27,057 nt of DNA, taken from NCBI GenBank assembly GCA_000991205.1, contig LBRC01000002.1, positions 1-27,057 on the forward strand, given 5' to 3'. The notes below the pieces were generated by a model. The model did not search any database. It had not been told where the DNA came from and saw only the letters and a list, made by a program, of their open reading frames with translations. Below, in pieces: positions 1-7,448 of this stretch. The position numbers were made by a program, and so were the translations under genes. This stretch comes from Parcubacteria group bacterium GW2011_GWA2_36_10 (GTDB taxonomy: Bacteria > Patescibacteriota > Patescibacteriia > UBA1558 > GWA2-36-10). Positions within the stretch are counted from its first letter, which is position 1; every line of letters begins with the position of its first letter.

Positions 1-938
1 CTCTCAATTGCTTGAAAAAGGAAAAAACCGTAATTATCTTCAATCAGATGTTCAAGATTTCTAATGCTCTGCTGGTCATCGGCAAAAGTTCTCACCTTAC
101 GGATGAACTCACGCACCGATTTCTCTCTGAGCTGTGGAATCAGATGCCAGGCTTTCAACTTAGACATGACTGATAAAGGCATGCTCAACCAATTGCCAGA
201 CATATTTCTATGCTGGACATCTCTGCCGAAATATTGAGCAACTTTCCTCCACATCAATGCTGAGTCAAAAGCGTCACCTGCCAAGTAGATACCACTGGTA
301 GATAAAACGTCTTGCGAACGATCTTGTTGACGCTTTCTGCTACCAGAAAGACGGATGACTGTAAAATCTGACGTTCCTCCACCGAAGTCTCCGACTAATA
401 CAAGTTTTTCTTCCCTGATATTCAGTCCGGACTCAAATGCGAAGGCGGCAGCAATAGGTTCCATCTGAAAAGCAACATGCTTAAAGCCGGCTAGGTTTGC
501 AGCCCTACGCAAACGAGCTTCAGCTAGCTTATCGGCTTGCTGATCATCGGAAAAAACTACTGGTCTACCCATTACAACACTATCTACTTCGTGCCCAACA
601 TAACACTCTCCTGTCAATTTGATTTGAGACAGGACAAGAGCAATAATATCTTCTAACTCATACTTTTTACCATAGACGTATGTAGCACCAAGAACGGTAC
701 TAGGCAAGAAGGTCTTAATAGACTGCATTAAACGACCATGAGCATTGTTCTCTAAATACTTATTGATTGCCTCTTGACCAAAATACACATTACCACTCTC
801 ATCAAAGAAAAGAATGGAACGCATTGTTTTTTGGCCTTCATTGAAGGGCTCCAGACCAATAACCTCTACGCGGTCATTGGTCAGAATTGACAAAGCAGAG
901 TTGCTTGTGCCAAAGTCTAAACCAAAAACCGTTTTCAT
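1..938 (-). CDS. Hsp70/DnaK-family ATPase, YegD-like (3' end cut by window)
   Basis: Translating the minus strand from the ATG at 938 gives 312 residues that run off the left edge. The start reads MKTVFGLDFGTSNSAL, the phosphate-1 motif of the actin/Hsp70 ATPase fold. A second motif, VGDFGGGTSDF, lies near residue 190, preceded by GRPVVF and EPIAAAFAFE, both typical of Hsp70 nucleotide-binding domains. The layout (short lead-in, GRPV, a large insert after GGGTSD) resembles the YegD branch rather than canonical DnaK. The role is inferred to be cytosolic, ATP-dependent and chaperone-like, with unknown clients. The start is supported by an AGAGAGGTG Shine-Dalgarno and an upstream promoter. Base composition is mid-range (25 G/C in the sampled line 361-420), above that of the nearby AT-rich genes. 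Whether a substrate-binding domain follows cannot be seen. Confidence 0.88.
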   Translation of the reverse strand, partial: MKTVFGLDFGTSNSALSILTNDRVEVIGLEPFNEGQKTMRSILFFDESGNVYFGQEAINKYLENNAHGRLMQSIKTFLPSTVLGATYVYGKKYELEDIIALVLSQIKLTGECYVGHEVDSVVMGRPVVFSDDQQADKLAEARLRRAANLAGFKHVAFQMEPIAAAFAFESGLNIREEKLVLVGDFGGGTSDFTVIRLSGSRKRQQDRSQDVLSTSGIYLAGDAFDSALMWRKVAQYFGRDVQHRNMSGNWLSMPLSVMSKLKAWHLIPQLREKSVREFIRKVRTFADDQQSIRNLEHLIEDNYGFFLFQAIE

Positions 939-979
939 GGTTACACCTCTCTTTTTTGTCGATGAACAGACTTCTACGT

Positions 980-1008
980 TTTATAACATAAATAATATAT
1001 AATGTCAA
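980..1008 (-). promoter_or_regulatory. Sigma70-type promoter of the Hsp70-like gene
   Basis: On the minus strand a TTGACA -35 box (1008-1003) and a TATAAA -10 box (985-980) are separated by 17 nt. Transcription would start near 973 and leave a leader of about 35 nt before the ATG at 938. The -35 box abuts the T-run of the preceding terminator, so the Hsp70-like gene is probably transcribed independently of the kinase operon. Confidence 0.7.
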
Positions 1009-1033
1009 AAAATACCCAAAATAATTTGGGTAT
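1007..1033 (-). terminator. Intrinsic terminator after the sensor kinase gene
   Basis: A perfect 9-bp stem (1012-1020 with 1025-1033, ATACCCAAA/TTTGGGTAT) with a 4-nt loop is followed on the minus strand by a run of T. It lies about 25 nt after the kinase stop codon. Confidence 0.8.
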
Positions 1034-1058
1034 AAACAATTATTTTAATAATTATAAA

Positions 1059-3854
1059 CTAAACCTTTTTGTCAACCTCGCCTTGTTTTGTAATTTGCTC
1101 TTTATTAGCCAAGGGCACAGAGAATTTAAATGTACTACCCTTGCCTTTACCGAGACTTTCTACCCAAATCTTACCTTCGTGCTCATGGACGATCTTTTGC
1201 GCAATAAACAAACCCAAACCCGAACCGCCGGTATTGATCTGGGCCGCACCATCGCCACGGACAAATTTTCTAAATAAACTTTGCGCTTCTACTGGATCGA
1301 TACCCACGCCGGTATCTTGGCTACTAAATTCTAAACTATCGCCTTTGATCTCTGTGCTGATTTTAATAGAGCCAGTCGGCGTATATTTAATCGCATTATC
1401 TATTAAATTTAAAATCACTTCTCTTAATTTATCACTATCAGCATAAATCAAGGGCGGAGTTTCTTTACTAGCTTCATAAGTTAGCATCAAACCTTTATTT
1501 TTAGCAGAACTAGCAAGCTCGGTCACTACACCCGTAATCAAATCACTGATTTGCATTGGTTTTTTCTCTAGCTTCAAACGCCCAGCTTCAATGCGCGAGA
1601 CATTCAAAAAAACATTAATTGTTCTCGCCAAACGAGAAGCACTATCAAATAAATCGGCAATTAATTTTTTAATCTTCTCTGGAATTGGTCCAAAGTCACC
1701 TTCCATCATCATCGACAAATAGCCTTTCAAAGCCGAAACTGGGGTGCGCAACTGGTGAGAAGCAATCGATAAAAACTCTGACTTGGCTTTATCTAAAGCC
1801 TTTAAGTGCAAATTCGCTTCATGCAAATCAACATTGACTTGCTGTAAATTTTCATACAGCTCTAGATTTCGAGACACGATACCGACTTGATTCGTCAAAG
1901 CGGTCATCATCTCAATATCCAAAGAAGAAACTTGTTCTTTGGCAATCGGTAAAAGAAACTGAATCAGACCAATAATTTTATCTTCCGAAAAAATCGGCAC
2001 ACCCACGACTGTTTTCACACCTAAAGTGGCTTGGATATTGTCAATCACACGTTTAGCGACTGGTGGTGAAAAAAAATCTGACATTTGCCCAAAAGAAATA
2101 CGACCATGTAAAACAGTATCCGCGCCTAAATTATATCCCTCACTTAATTCAGCACTATAACTTTTGATGTCTTCCGGCAACATATTAATAGCAGCTTCGG
2201 CTTGCTTGCTGTATGTGACGGCTTTAACGCGTAATTTATTATCCCCATTCGCAAAACTTAAAACACCACCAATATAACCCAATTCAGAGGCAATGCTATC
2301 AGCAATCATCTGTGTCACTTGCTTTAAATCCAAAGTACGGCTAACCATATTGATGATCGACTGCATAGTAGTCAAATAGCGATTTCTGGCTTCTAGACTC
2401 AAATTACTTTGCCTTAAGCTCTCGGTCTTTTCCTCTACTTTTTTCTGTAAATTTTTGGCTAACTCTTGTACTTCTTCATACAATCTAGACTTTTCAATGG
2501 CGGTCGCAATCTGTGGGGCTAATAAATTAAAAAAATTAATATCATCCGTACCAAAAATATCACCGGACATTTTATTTGACAAAACAAACAAAGCATTGAT
2601 TTTATTGCTCTCCACAATCGGTACCACCATCTCTCCACCAATTTTTTCTAACTCTTCCGTCACATCTTCTAATTTCTTTTGTTTTTGCAGGTCTTGCACT
2701 TCATCTTTTTGTCTAAATAACTCCTCGGTAATAACTATTTCTTGCTTATCATTGAAATACTGAACTATTTCTTCACTTAAAATTAAAGTCTGATTAACAT
2801 CTTTAGAACTCGCGTATAAAGAAAATTTATCATCAATCGGCATGAAAATTTTGATCTTTTTTAGCTTTAATTGTTCACTTAATAAAACCGCCAAATCATG
2901 CGATAATTTTTGCAGATCAATCTCTTTAGCGACGATATAGCTAGCTTGCTGTAAAACTTGTGAATAGTCAATTTTGTCTTTATAAAAAATATTGTCTGTT
3001 AATTTAGCCCAAACTTTTTTAATCGGATCCAAAAATAACACTACTAAAATAGAGCTAACGATAGTGGTAATAATTCTACTATTTCTAGAGTCGCCCCAAA
3101 ATCTTGGCGGTAACCAAAAAATTGAAAAAGCAAAAAAGCTAGCTACCGTAGCTACTAATATTGTATACAAAATACTGCGAGTGATAACTAATTTGATATT
3201 CATTAATCTAAATTTTGCTATAGCATATGAAATAAATAACAAAAAAATAAAAGAGCCAAGTAAATCAAATTGACTAAAAAAATTAGTTGTGAATAAAGGT
3301 AAAATAAAACTTAACACAATTGCAAAAAAAGCAAAAATAAAAGCCCCAAAAGTTACATAAAAGAGTTGCAGTCTTTGGATGCCATAACTACTTTTAGTAG
3401 CTAAAAATAGCCGTATTAAAATATACAATAAAGACCCTACTAAAAAAACACCATAGAATGGAAATAGAAAACCAAAATGGCCATCGAAATAACCAAAATA
3501 TATATTTTTTATATCCTTGACTACATAATTAGTAAAAATGGAAAAAAAGAAAAAAAGAAAACCAAAAATATATATAACCAAATATTTTGTAACATTAAAT
3601 CTTCTCTCAATAAGATAAAAAAACCAAGCCAGGCCACCAGAAACCAATAAAGCACCGACACCATACATGGATTTAACCCAAAATTGATTAGGGTGCAGAC
3701 CTGTCATTAAATTTACAAATGCCCAAAGAGTATTTGTTTGTGCAAAAACAAAAAATAATTTATGTAATGTACTTTTATAATTATTTTGAATTACCAAAAA
3801 AGGCAACACAAAACTAGCAAAAATAATAAATCCTACTATAAAAAATCTATACAT
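1059..3854 (-). CDS. Hybrid-input sensor histidine kinase: 7TM-like N-terminus, two GAF-like regions, HisKA, HATPase
   Basis: This 931-aa membrane kinase has hydrophobic helices over roughly residues 1-265. A GAF-like region (about 310-470) follows, then a charged coiled coil (about 470-520) and a second GAF-like region (about 525-680). The phosphoacceptor H-box is SIASHQLRTP, with the autophosphorylated His at 700. The ATPase domain shows an N box NLIDNAIKYT, G1 DTGVGID and G2 GGSGLGLFIAQKIV. All elements for activity appear present. The N-terminus resembles the 7TM input domain of ComP-type kinases (HisKA_7TM) and the stand-alone membrane proteins at 5033-6467 and 20984-23061. It follows the broken PLP-enzyme gene by 3 nt and is last in its operon. 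No response regulator is encoded in the window, so its target is unknown. Confidence 0.93.
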   Translation of the reverse strand: MYRFFIVGFIIFASFVLPFLVIQNNYKSTLHKLFFVFAQTNTLWAFVNLMTGLHPNQFWVKSMYGVGALLVSGGLAWFFYLIERRFNVTKYLVIYIFGFLFFFFSIFTNYVVKDIKNIYFGYFDGHFGFLFPFYGVFLVGSLLYILIRLFLATKSSYGIQRLQLFYVTFGAFIFAFFAIVLSFILPLFTTNFFSQFDLLGSFIFLLFISYAIAKFRLMNIKLVITRSILYTILVATVASFFAFSIFWLPPRFWGDSRNSRIITTIVSSILVVLFLDPIKKVWAKLTDNIFYKDKIDYSQVLQQASYIVAKEIDLQKLSHDLAVLLSEQLKLKKIKIFMPIDDKFSLYASSKDVNQTLILSEEIVQYFNDKQEIVITEELFRQKDEVQDLQKQKKLEDVTEELEKIGGEMVVPIVESNKINALFVLSNKMSGDIFGTDDINFFNLLAPQIATAIEKSRLYEEVQELAKNLQKKVEEKTESLRQSNLSLEARNRYLTTMQSIINMVSRTLDLKQVTQMIADSIASELGYIGGVLSFANGDNKLRVKAVTYSKQAEAAINMLPEDIKSYSAELSEGYNLGADTVLHGRISFGQMSDFFSPPVAKRVIDNIQATLGVKTVVGVPIFSEDKIIGLIQFLLPIAKEQVSSLDIEMMTALTNQVGIVSRNLELYENLQQVNVDLHEANLHLKALDKAKSEFLSIASHQLRTPVSALKGYLSMMMEGDFGPIPEKIKKLIADLFDSASRLARTINVFLNVSRIEAGRLKLEKKPMQISDLITGVVTELASSAKNKGLMLTYEASKETPPLIYADSDKLREVILNLIDNAIKYTPTGSIKISTEIKGDSLEFSSQDTGVGIDPVEAQSLFRKFVRGDGAAQINTGGSGLGLFIAQKIVHEHEGKIWVESLGKGKGSTFKFSVPLANKEQITKQGEVDKKV

Positions 3855-3857
3855 AAA

Positions 3858-5017
3858 TTATATAATCTTTAATTTTTTACCAACCTTCTCTATAATATTT
3901 AAAGCTTTATTAATTTGCTCTTTGGTGTGAATAGCCATTATAGAAAACCTAATACGACCAGTTTTTTTTGGAACTGCTGGCCACCTAACAACTGGCGCAA
4001 AAATGCCATAATCAAAAAGTTCCCTAAAAAAATCCATAGTTTTTTTATCATCACCAACAAATAATGGCACTATTTGTGTTGTGCTATTAAAAGTCGAGAA
4101 GCCGATTTTTCTCAATTCTGAATTAAAAAAATTATAGTTATTTTTCAAATTTTCTCTAATTTCTGGATGATTTTTTATAAAATCCAAAGAGCCCACCACG
4201 CCACCAACTATAGCTGGTGATAGAGAATCTGAAAACATGTATGTTTAATATCAACTTGACCAAGCCTATCAAAATGCTCAGCTGTGCCAGCACCATTTTT
4301 ACCCAAAATACCGACAGAGTGTGCATCATCCACCATAGTTAATGCTCCATATTCTTTAGCTAAATCAATAATTTTATCTAATCTAGCCACATCACCATCC
4401 ATACTAAAAACACCGTCTGTAATGATTAATTTTCTATACTTTTTATATCTAGACAATTGTTGTTCCAAATGACTAATATCATTGTGACGATAAATTTTCA
4501 CGATAGCCTTACTTAATCTGCAACCATCAACAATACTAGCATGATTATATTCATCACTAAAAATTACCAAATCTCTTGCATGAATAAATTTGTCAAATCC
4601 TAATAAATTTGCCACAGCTGGAATAACACCAGAGTTAGTGCCAAAACCAGAGGCTATAGAAATAGATGAATGATACCCGGTAAAATCAGCTACTAACTTT
4701 TCCATTTTCTCATGAATAATCATATTACCAGTTAGCAATCTTACACCACCTGTGCCTATACCAAATTTTGTTAAAAATTCTTTTGCTTTTTCCTTAACTT
4801 CTGTATTGTTAGCTAAACCCAAATAATTATAAGACCCAAACATTAACATTTTCTTTCCCTCTACAAGTACCTCCGTTCCTGTAGCAGAATCTAATGTCTT
4901 AATATCTGGATATCCAATTTTTTTTTCTACTAAATTAAGTAATTCTTTTATTTCTAAATAAGAGTCGCTAGATAAGTAGTGCCTGTGAAAAAAATTGTTA
5001 AAAAAATTTATACTCAT
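3858..5017 (-). pseudogene. Broken alpha-oxoamine synthase (KBL/BioF-type PLP enzyme) with internal deletion and frameshift
   Basis: Two overlapping frames together encode one class-II aminotransferase-fold protein. The N-terminal part (5017-4208) has the family features FGSYNYLGLAN, GTGGVRLLTGN and the PLP-binding VDDAHSVG, ending soon after GQVDI. The C-terminal part (4238-3858) resumes at MFSDSLSPA and ends with the small-domain pattern GRIRFSIMAIHT. In the family, about 33 residues containing the Schiff-base lysine motif (T-x-S/G-K) and a Gly-rich turn lie between VDI and FSxSL. Here they are missing, and the frame is shifted. A deletion of about 90-100 nt (length 1 mod 3) explains both facts. 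Intact homologues join acyl-CoA to an amino acid (2-amino-3-ketobutyrate CoA ligase, 8-amino-7-oxononanoate synthase or related). As written, no active enzyme can form. An assembly error cannot be excluded. Neighbouring sensor genes abut it on both sides. Confidence 0.85.
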
Positions 5018-5032
5018 AAATTTATAATTATG

Positions 5033-5728
5033 CTAAAAACCAGAAAATGTAACTTTTGGTTTAATAAACACAAAATAACCTATAACCAATAGGTGGATTG
5101 ACAAAAATATCGCGCCCAACCAATCATATTTGAAATTATTAAATAGCAAAAAAATAACGCTAACAACGCCAGTGGTCAAAAATGTTAAAGCTGTACCAAT
5201 CATCAAATATCTAACTTGACTTTTGTTGACACCATCTGCTACAACATATTTTCTAAATAAAATTATAAGCCCAATAATCACATAAATAAAAAAGTAAATT
5301 GAAAAAATAGAAAAATCAAACAAAACAATATCTCTGTGCAAAACGCCACTTACAATTGAAATATCAGCGTAGCTTAATATACCTAAAAGATACAAAAAAC
5401 TCATTACAGTAGTAATTAAACTCATAAAAATTACCGCACTTTTAGACAAACTCTTTTCTTTGTACACAAAATTATAAGCCAACATCAAATAGGCTAAAGG
5501 TGCCAATGTGCCAAAAATCATGACAAATCTAGATATTAAAAGATCGTGCCAATAAACATCTAGCACGGAAAACTGTATGACTTTCATGACACCCCACATA
5601 CCACCAAAAAAACACATCCAGAAATACCAAAAATTGCTAGAATTTTTATGATTCTTTTTTAAAATAACTAGCCCCAATAAAATCGTAAAAAAACTAATAA
5701 TAAAAATAAATAAATTTTGTATAATCAT
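5033..5728 (-). CDS. Stand-alone 7TM sensor-like membrane protein (no kinase)
   Basis: This 231-aa protein consists almost entirely of hydrophobic segments, about seven helices, with short charged loops and no catalytic domain. The final helix region (FNNFKYDWLGAIF followed by a hydrophobic stretch) matches in layout the ends of the proteins at 5772-6467 and 20984-21688 and the membrane part of the 931-aa kinase. I therefore read it as a histidine-kinase N-terminal 7TM-type domain without an output module. It lies between another such protein upstream and the broken PLP enzyme downstream, 15 nt from the latter, in one operon. It could bind a ligand and act by pairing with a kinase, but that is inference. 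No Shine-Dalgarno is visible before the ATG. Confidence 0.75.
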   Translation of the reverse strand: MIIQNLFIFIISFFTILLGLVILKKNHKNSSNFWYFWMCFFGGMWGVMKVIQFSVLDVYWHDLLISRFVMIFGTLAPLAYLMLAYNFVYKEKSLSKSAVIFMSLITTVMSFLYLLGILSYADISIVSGVLHRDIVLFDFSIFSIYFFIYVIIGLIILFRKYVVADGVNKSQVRYLMIGTALTFLTTGVVSVIFLLFNNFKYDWLGAIFLSIHLLVIGYFVFIKPKVTFSGF

Positions 5729-5771
5729 ATTTTTAAATTAACTAATATTTTTACCTCTTCTAAAACCATAA

Positions 5772-6467
5772 TTAATATTCTATTTGTTTATCTCTTTTAG
5801 AAAAAATTAAATAGAAAGCCACAAAATTGATGGCTAAAGTAAATAATGGCCCTAAATGATAATTATTAAATTGATCAACATACATAGAAAAGAGATTGAA
5901 ATAAAAGCCAGCCACAGCGCCTATAATCACGCTCAATAAAATTAAAAGAATTGATTTTTTAAAAATCTTCTCCGCTCTAAAATACTTAATAAACAAAATC
6001 CCGATTCCGCCCAACATCAAAATAGATAAGACGATGCTAAAAATATTATAAGGCACAAAATTAAAAACACAATCATTCTGACCAACTACATCCACTGAAA
6101 TAATAAATTGTTTGTAGAAAAAGATAAAATACAAAGAATAAATAAAAATTATAATAGTTAAAATATTTTGCCAAATTTTATCAAAATGAAAAATTTTAAA
6201 AGGAAAATACCAGGCAAAATAAAATAAATTTAAAACCACTAAAAGTGCTGCTAAATAAATGAAACTGACAAAAAACCTCACTATTTCTGGGTTATTAGAA
6301 ACATTAAAGATTAGCAAACCCAATGCCCATAAGACATTTAAAAAAGTCATTAAAGAAAAATATCTGTAAATCGGGTTTTTCCAACCACGAGTACTGATAG
6401 TGATTGACATCACTAAATTACAAACTGCCGCTAAAACTAAGGTGATAACTTGTATTTGTTGAAGCAT
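5772..6467 (-). CDS. Stand-alone 7TM sensor-like membrane protein (no kinase)
   Basis: This 231-aa integral membrane protein has about seven hydrophobic segments. Recognisable blocks are YRYFSLMTFLNVLWALGLL near residue 35, a PFKIFHF loop after the third helix, and a C-terminal FNNYHLGPLFTLAINFVAFYLIF-like end (given here as key residues FNN-H-GPLFTL-N-AFYLIF). These blocks are closely paralleled in the 234-aa protein at 20984-21688 (YFSLFTISTFLWGVSLL, PYQIK, FNN-H-GQIFTLF-N-AVFYLIF), so the two are paralogues. It has no output domain. It is the first gene of the operon that ends with the sensor kinase and has a recognisable promoter upstream. Function is inferred only as membrane sensing or signalling. 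Confidence 0.78.
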   Translation of the reverse strand: MLQQIQVITLVLAAVCNLVMSITISTRGWKNPIYRYFSLMTFLNVLWALGLLIFNVSNNPEIVRFFVSFIYLAALLVVLNLFYFAWYFPFKIFHFDKIWQNILTIIIFIYSLYFIFFYKQFIISVDVVGQNDCVFNFVPYNIFSIVLSILMLGGIGILFIKYFRAEKIFKKSILLILLSVIIGAVAGFYFNLFSMYVDQFNNYHLGPLFTLAINFVAFYLIFSKRDKQIEY

Positions 6468-6564
6468 ATATTCAATTATTTTAAAATTTTCCCTTTAATC
6501 CTCGCTCCTTTTCATTCAAAAATTACTACTTTAATGGCTTTAAAGCTTAACTAAATATACCAAA

Positions 6565-6593
6565 ACTATAACACAAAAAGAGACCAAAATCAA
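6565..6593 (-). promoter_or_regulatory. Promoter of the 7TM / sensor kinase operon
   Basis: Minus strand: TTGATT (6593-6588), 17-nt spacer, TATAGT (6570-6565). Transcription would begin near 6558, about 90 nt before the ATG at 6467. A loose AGAGAC/GTCTCT inverted repeat with a T-run overlaps the -35 region and might end the kinase-like gene upstream. Its 16-nt loop makes that uncertain. Confidence 0.6.
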
Positions 6594-6637
6594 TAAATGA
6601 GTCTCTGGCTCTCATTCTCAACTAATACTCTATTGTC

Positions 6638-6664
6638 TACTCCCTGCCTACCGGCAGGCAGGCG
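6638..6664. repeat. Dispersed palindromic repeat, copy 1 (inverted relative to 12720-12747)
   Basis: The core CCTGCCTACCGGCAGGCAGG forms a GC-rich hairpin within an otherwise AT-rich 291-nt gap (6468-6758). The 27-nt unit starting TACTCCC recurs at 12720-12747 on the opposite strand with a single inserted base. Such CTGCC-TACCGG-CAGG elements occur repeatedly in many Patescibacteria genomes (general knowledge). Nothing else gene-like is seen in this gap. Confidence 0.8.
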
Positions 6665-6758
6665 GCAGACAAGTGGCGCAGGCCGGATATTCTCTAATTC
6701 TTCAGCTATTAGCTTTTCAGTCTATGGTGCAGATACTTTTTCCAATTAAAAAAATAAT

Positions 6759-7400
6759 TTAAACATTAATTACTAAGTCACTCAATTTTTCAAGCTTATA
6801 TCTTTTAATATATTTTTTATACGCCACCTTAAAATATTTAGTAAGATTATCCGGCTGGTTTTCGTCAAGATAATTTTTCCCCCATCTCTTTTTTTCTCTA
6901 CTAATTCTTCTTTTATCAGCTTTGATAAAATCCGCTGCGAGGTAGATTTTTTTATCTATAAATTTACTGATTATATTTTTAGATTGAAACAAAAAAATTC
7001 CCTCAATTAATAAAATCTTTTTAGTTAAATCAAAATTTTTAGTCAGACTAAAATCATTTTTATCATAATTATATACTTTTGTTTTGATTATTTTGCTATT
7101 CTTACTTTTAAATATCTTTATTATCTTTTCTACTTCCGCATAGCGATACCAACCATATTCAAAAACTGCAGGTTTGTTTTTTGTTTTAACAATTTTATTT
7201 TTTCTATTTCGCCAACTGTCGATAAAATCATCTAAATTTATTAACACCACGTCATTATTTTGCTTAGCGATAATATCAGCAATAGTTGTTTTGCCTGCGC
7301 CAGCATAAGCATCAATGGCCACGACTAACTTAGCACGATCTTTTGACCATGTTTCAAGCAGTTTATTTATTTTTTTAGCTGTATGTTCTGATTTTGTCAT
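6759..7400 (-). CDS. P-loop kinase, uridine-kinase-like
   Basis: The predicted 213-aa protein has a P-loop AYAGAGKTT at residues 31-39 after a hydrophobic strand (LVVAID). NLDDFIDSW follows near residue 55, as in uridine kinase and related nucleoside kinases, where the Asp contacts the substrate. LLIEGIFLF resembles the third strand, and RRISREKKRWGK resembles the Arg-rich lid. The first position of the Walker motif is Ala rather than Gly. A possible TTG start 21 nt upstream was rejected because it lies inside the terminator hairpin of the preceding gene. ATG 7400 follows that terminator directly. The likely activity is phosphorylation of a nucleoside or other small molecule with ATP, substrate not determinable. 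The gene is very AT-rich: 14 G/C in the 60 bases from 7081. Confidence 0.78.
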   Translation of the reverse strand: MTKSEHTAKKINKLLETWSKDRAKLVVAIDAYAGAGKTTIADIIAKQNNDVVLINLDDFIDSWRNRKNKIVKTKNKPAVFEYGWYRYAEVEKIIKIFKSKNSKIIKTKVYNYDKNDFSLTKNFDLTKKILLIEGIFLFQSKNIISKFIDKKIYLAADFIKADKRRISREKKRWGKNYLDENQPDNLTKYFKVAYKKYIKRYKLEKLSDLVINV

Positions 7401-7408
7401 GATTATAT

Positions 7409-7444
7409 AAAAAGGGTCCAATAAGTTTTGTACTTATCAGACCC
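7409..7444 (-). terminator. Intrinsic terminator after the ABC-F gene; left border of the GC-rich island
   Basis: Minus strand hairpin GGGTC-TG-ATAAGT / ACTTAT-TG-GACCC (7440-7444 with 7414-7418 and 7432-7437 with 7421-7426) has a 2x2 internal loop and a 5-nt loop, and is followed by TTTTT. It begins 4 nt after the ABC-F stop and coincides with the change from GC-rich to AT-rich sequence. Confidence 0.85.
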
Positions 7445-7448
7445 ATAA

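Noticed and set aside
6600..6700. GC-rich patch as a tRNA or small RNA gene
   Set aside because: No cloverleaf, anticodon arm or T-loop sequence; it is explained by the dispersed palindromic repeat.
7401..7421. Seven-codon N-terminal extension of the kinase-like protein from a TTG
   Set aside because: It lies within the terminator hairpin of the ABC-F gene; ATG 7400 is directly downstream of the T-run.
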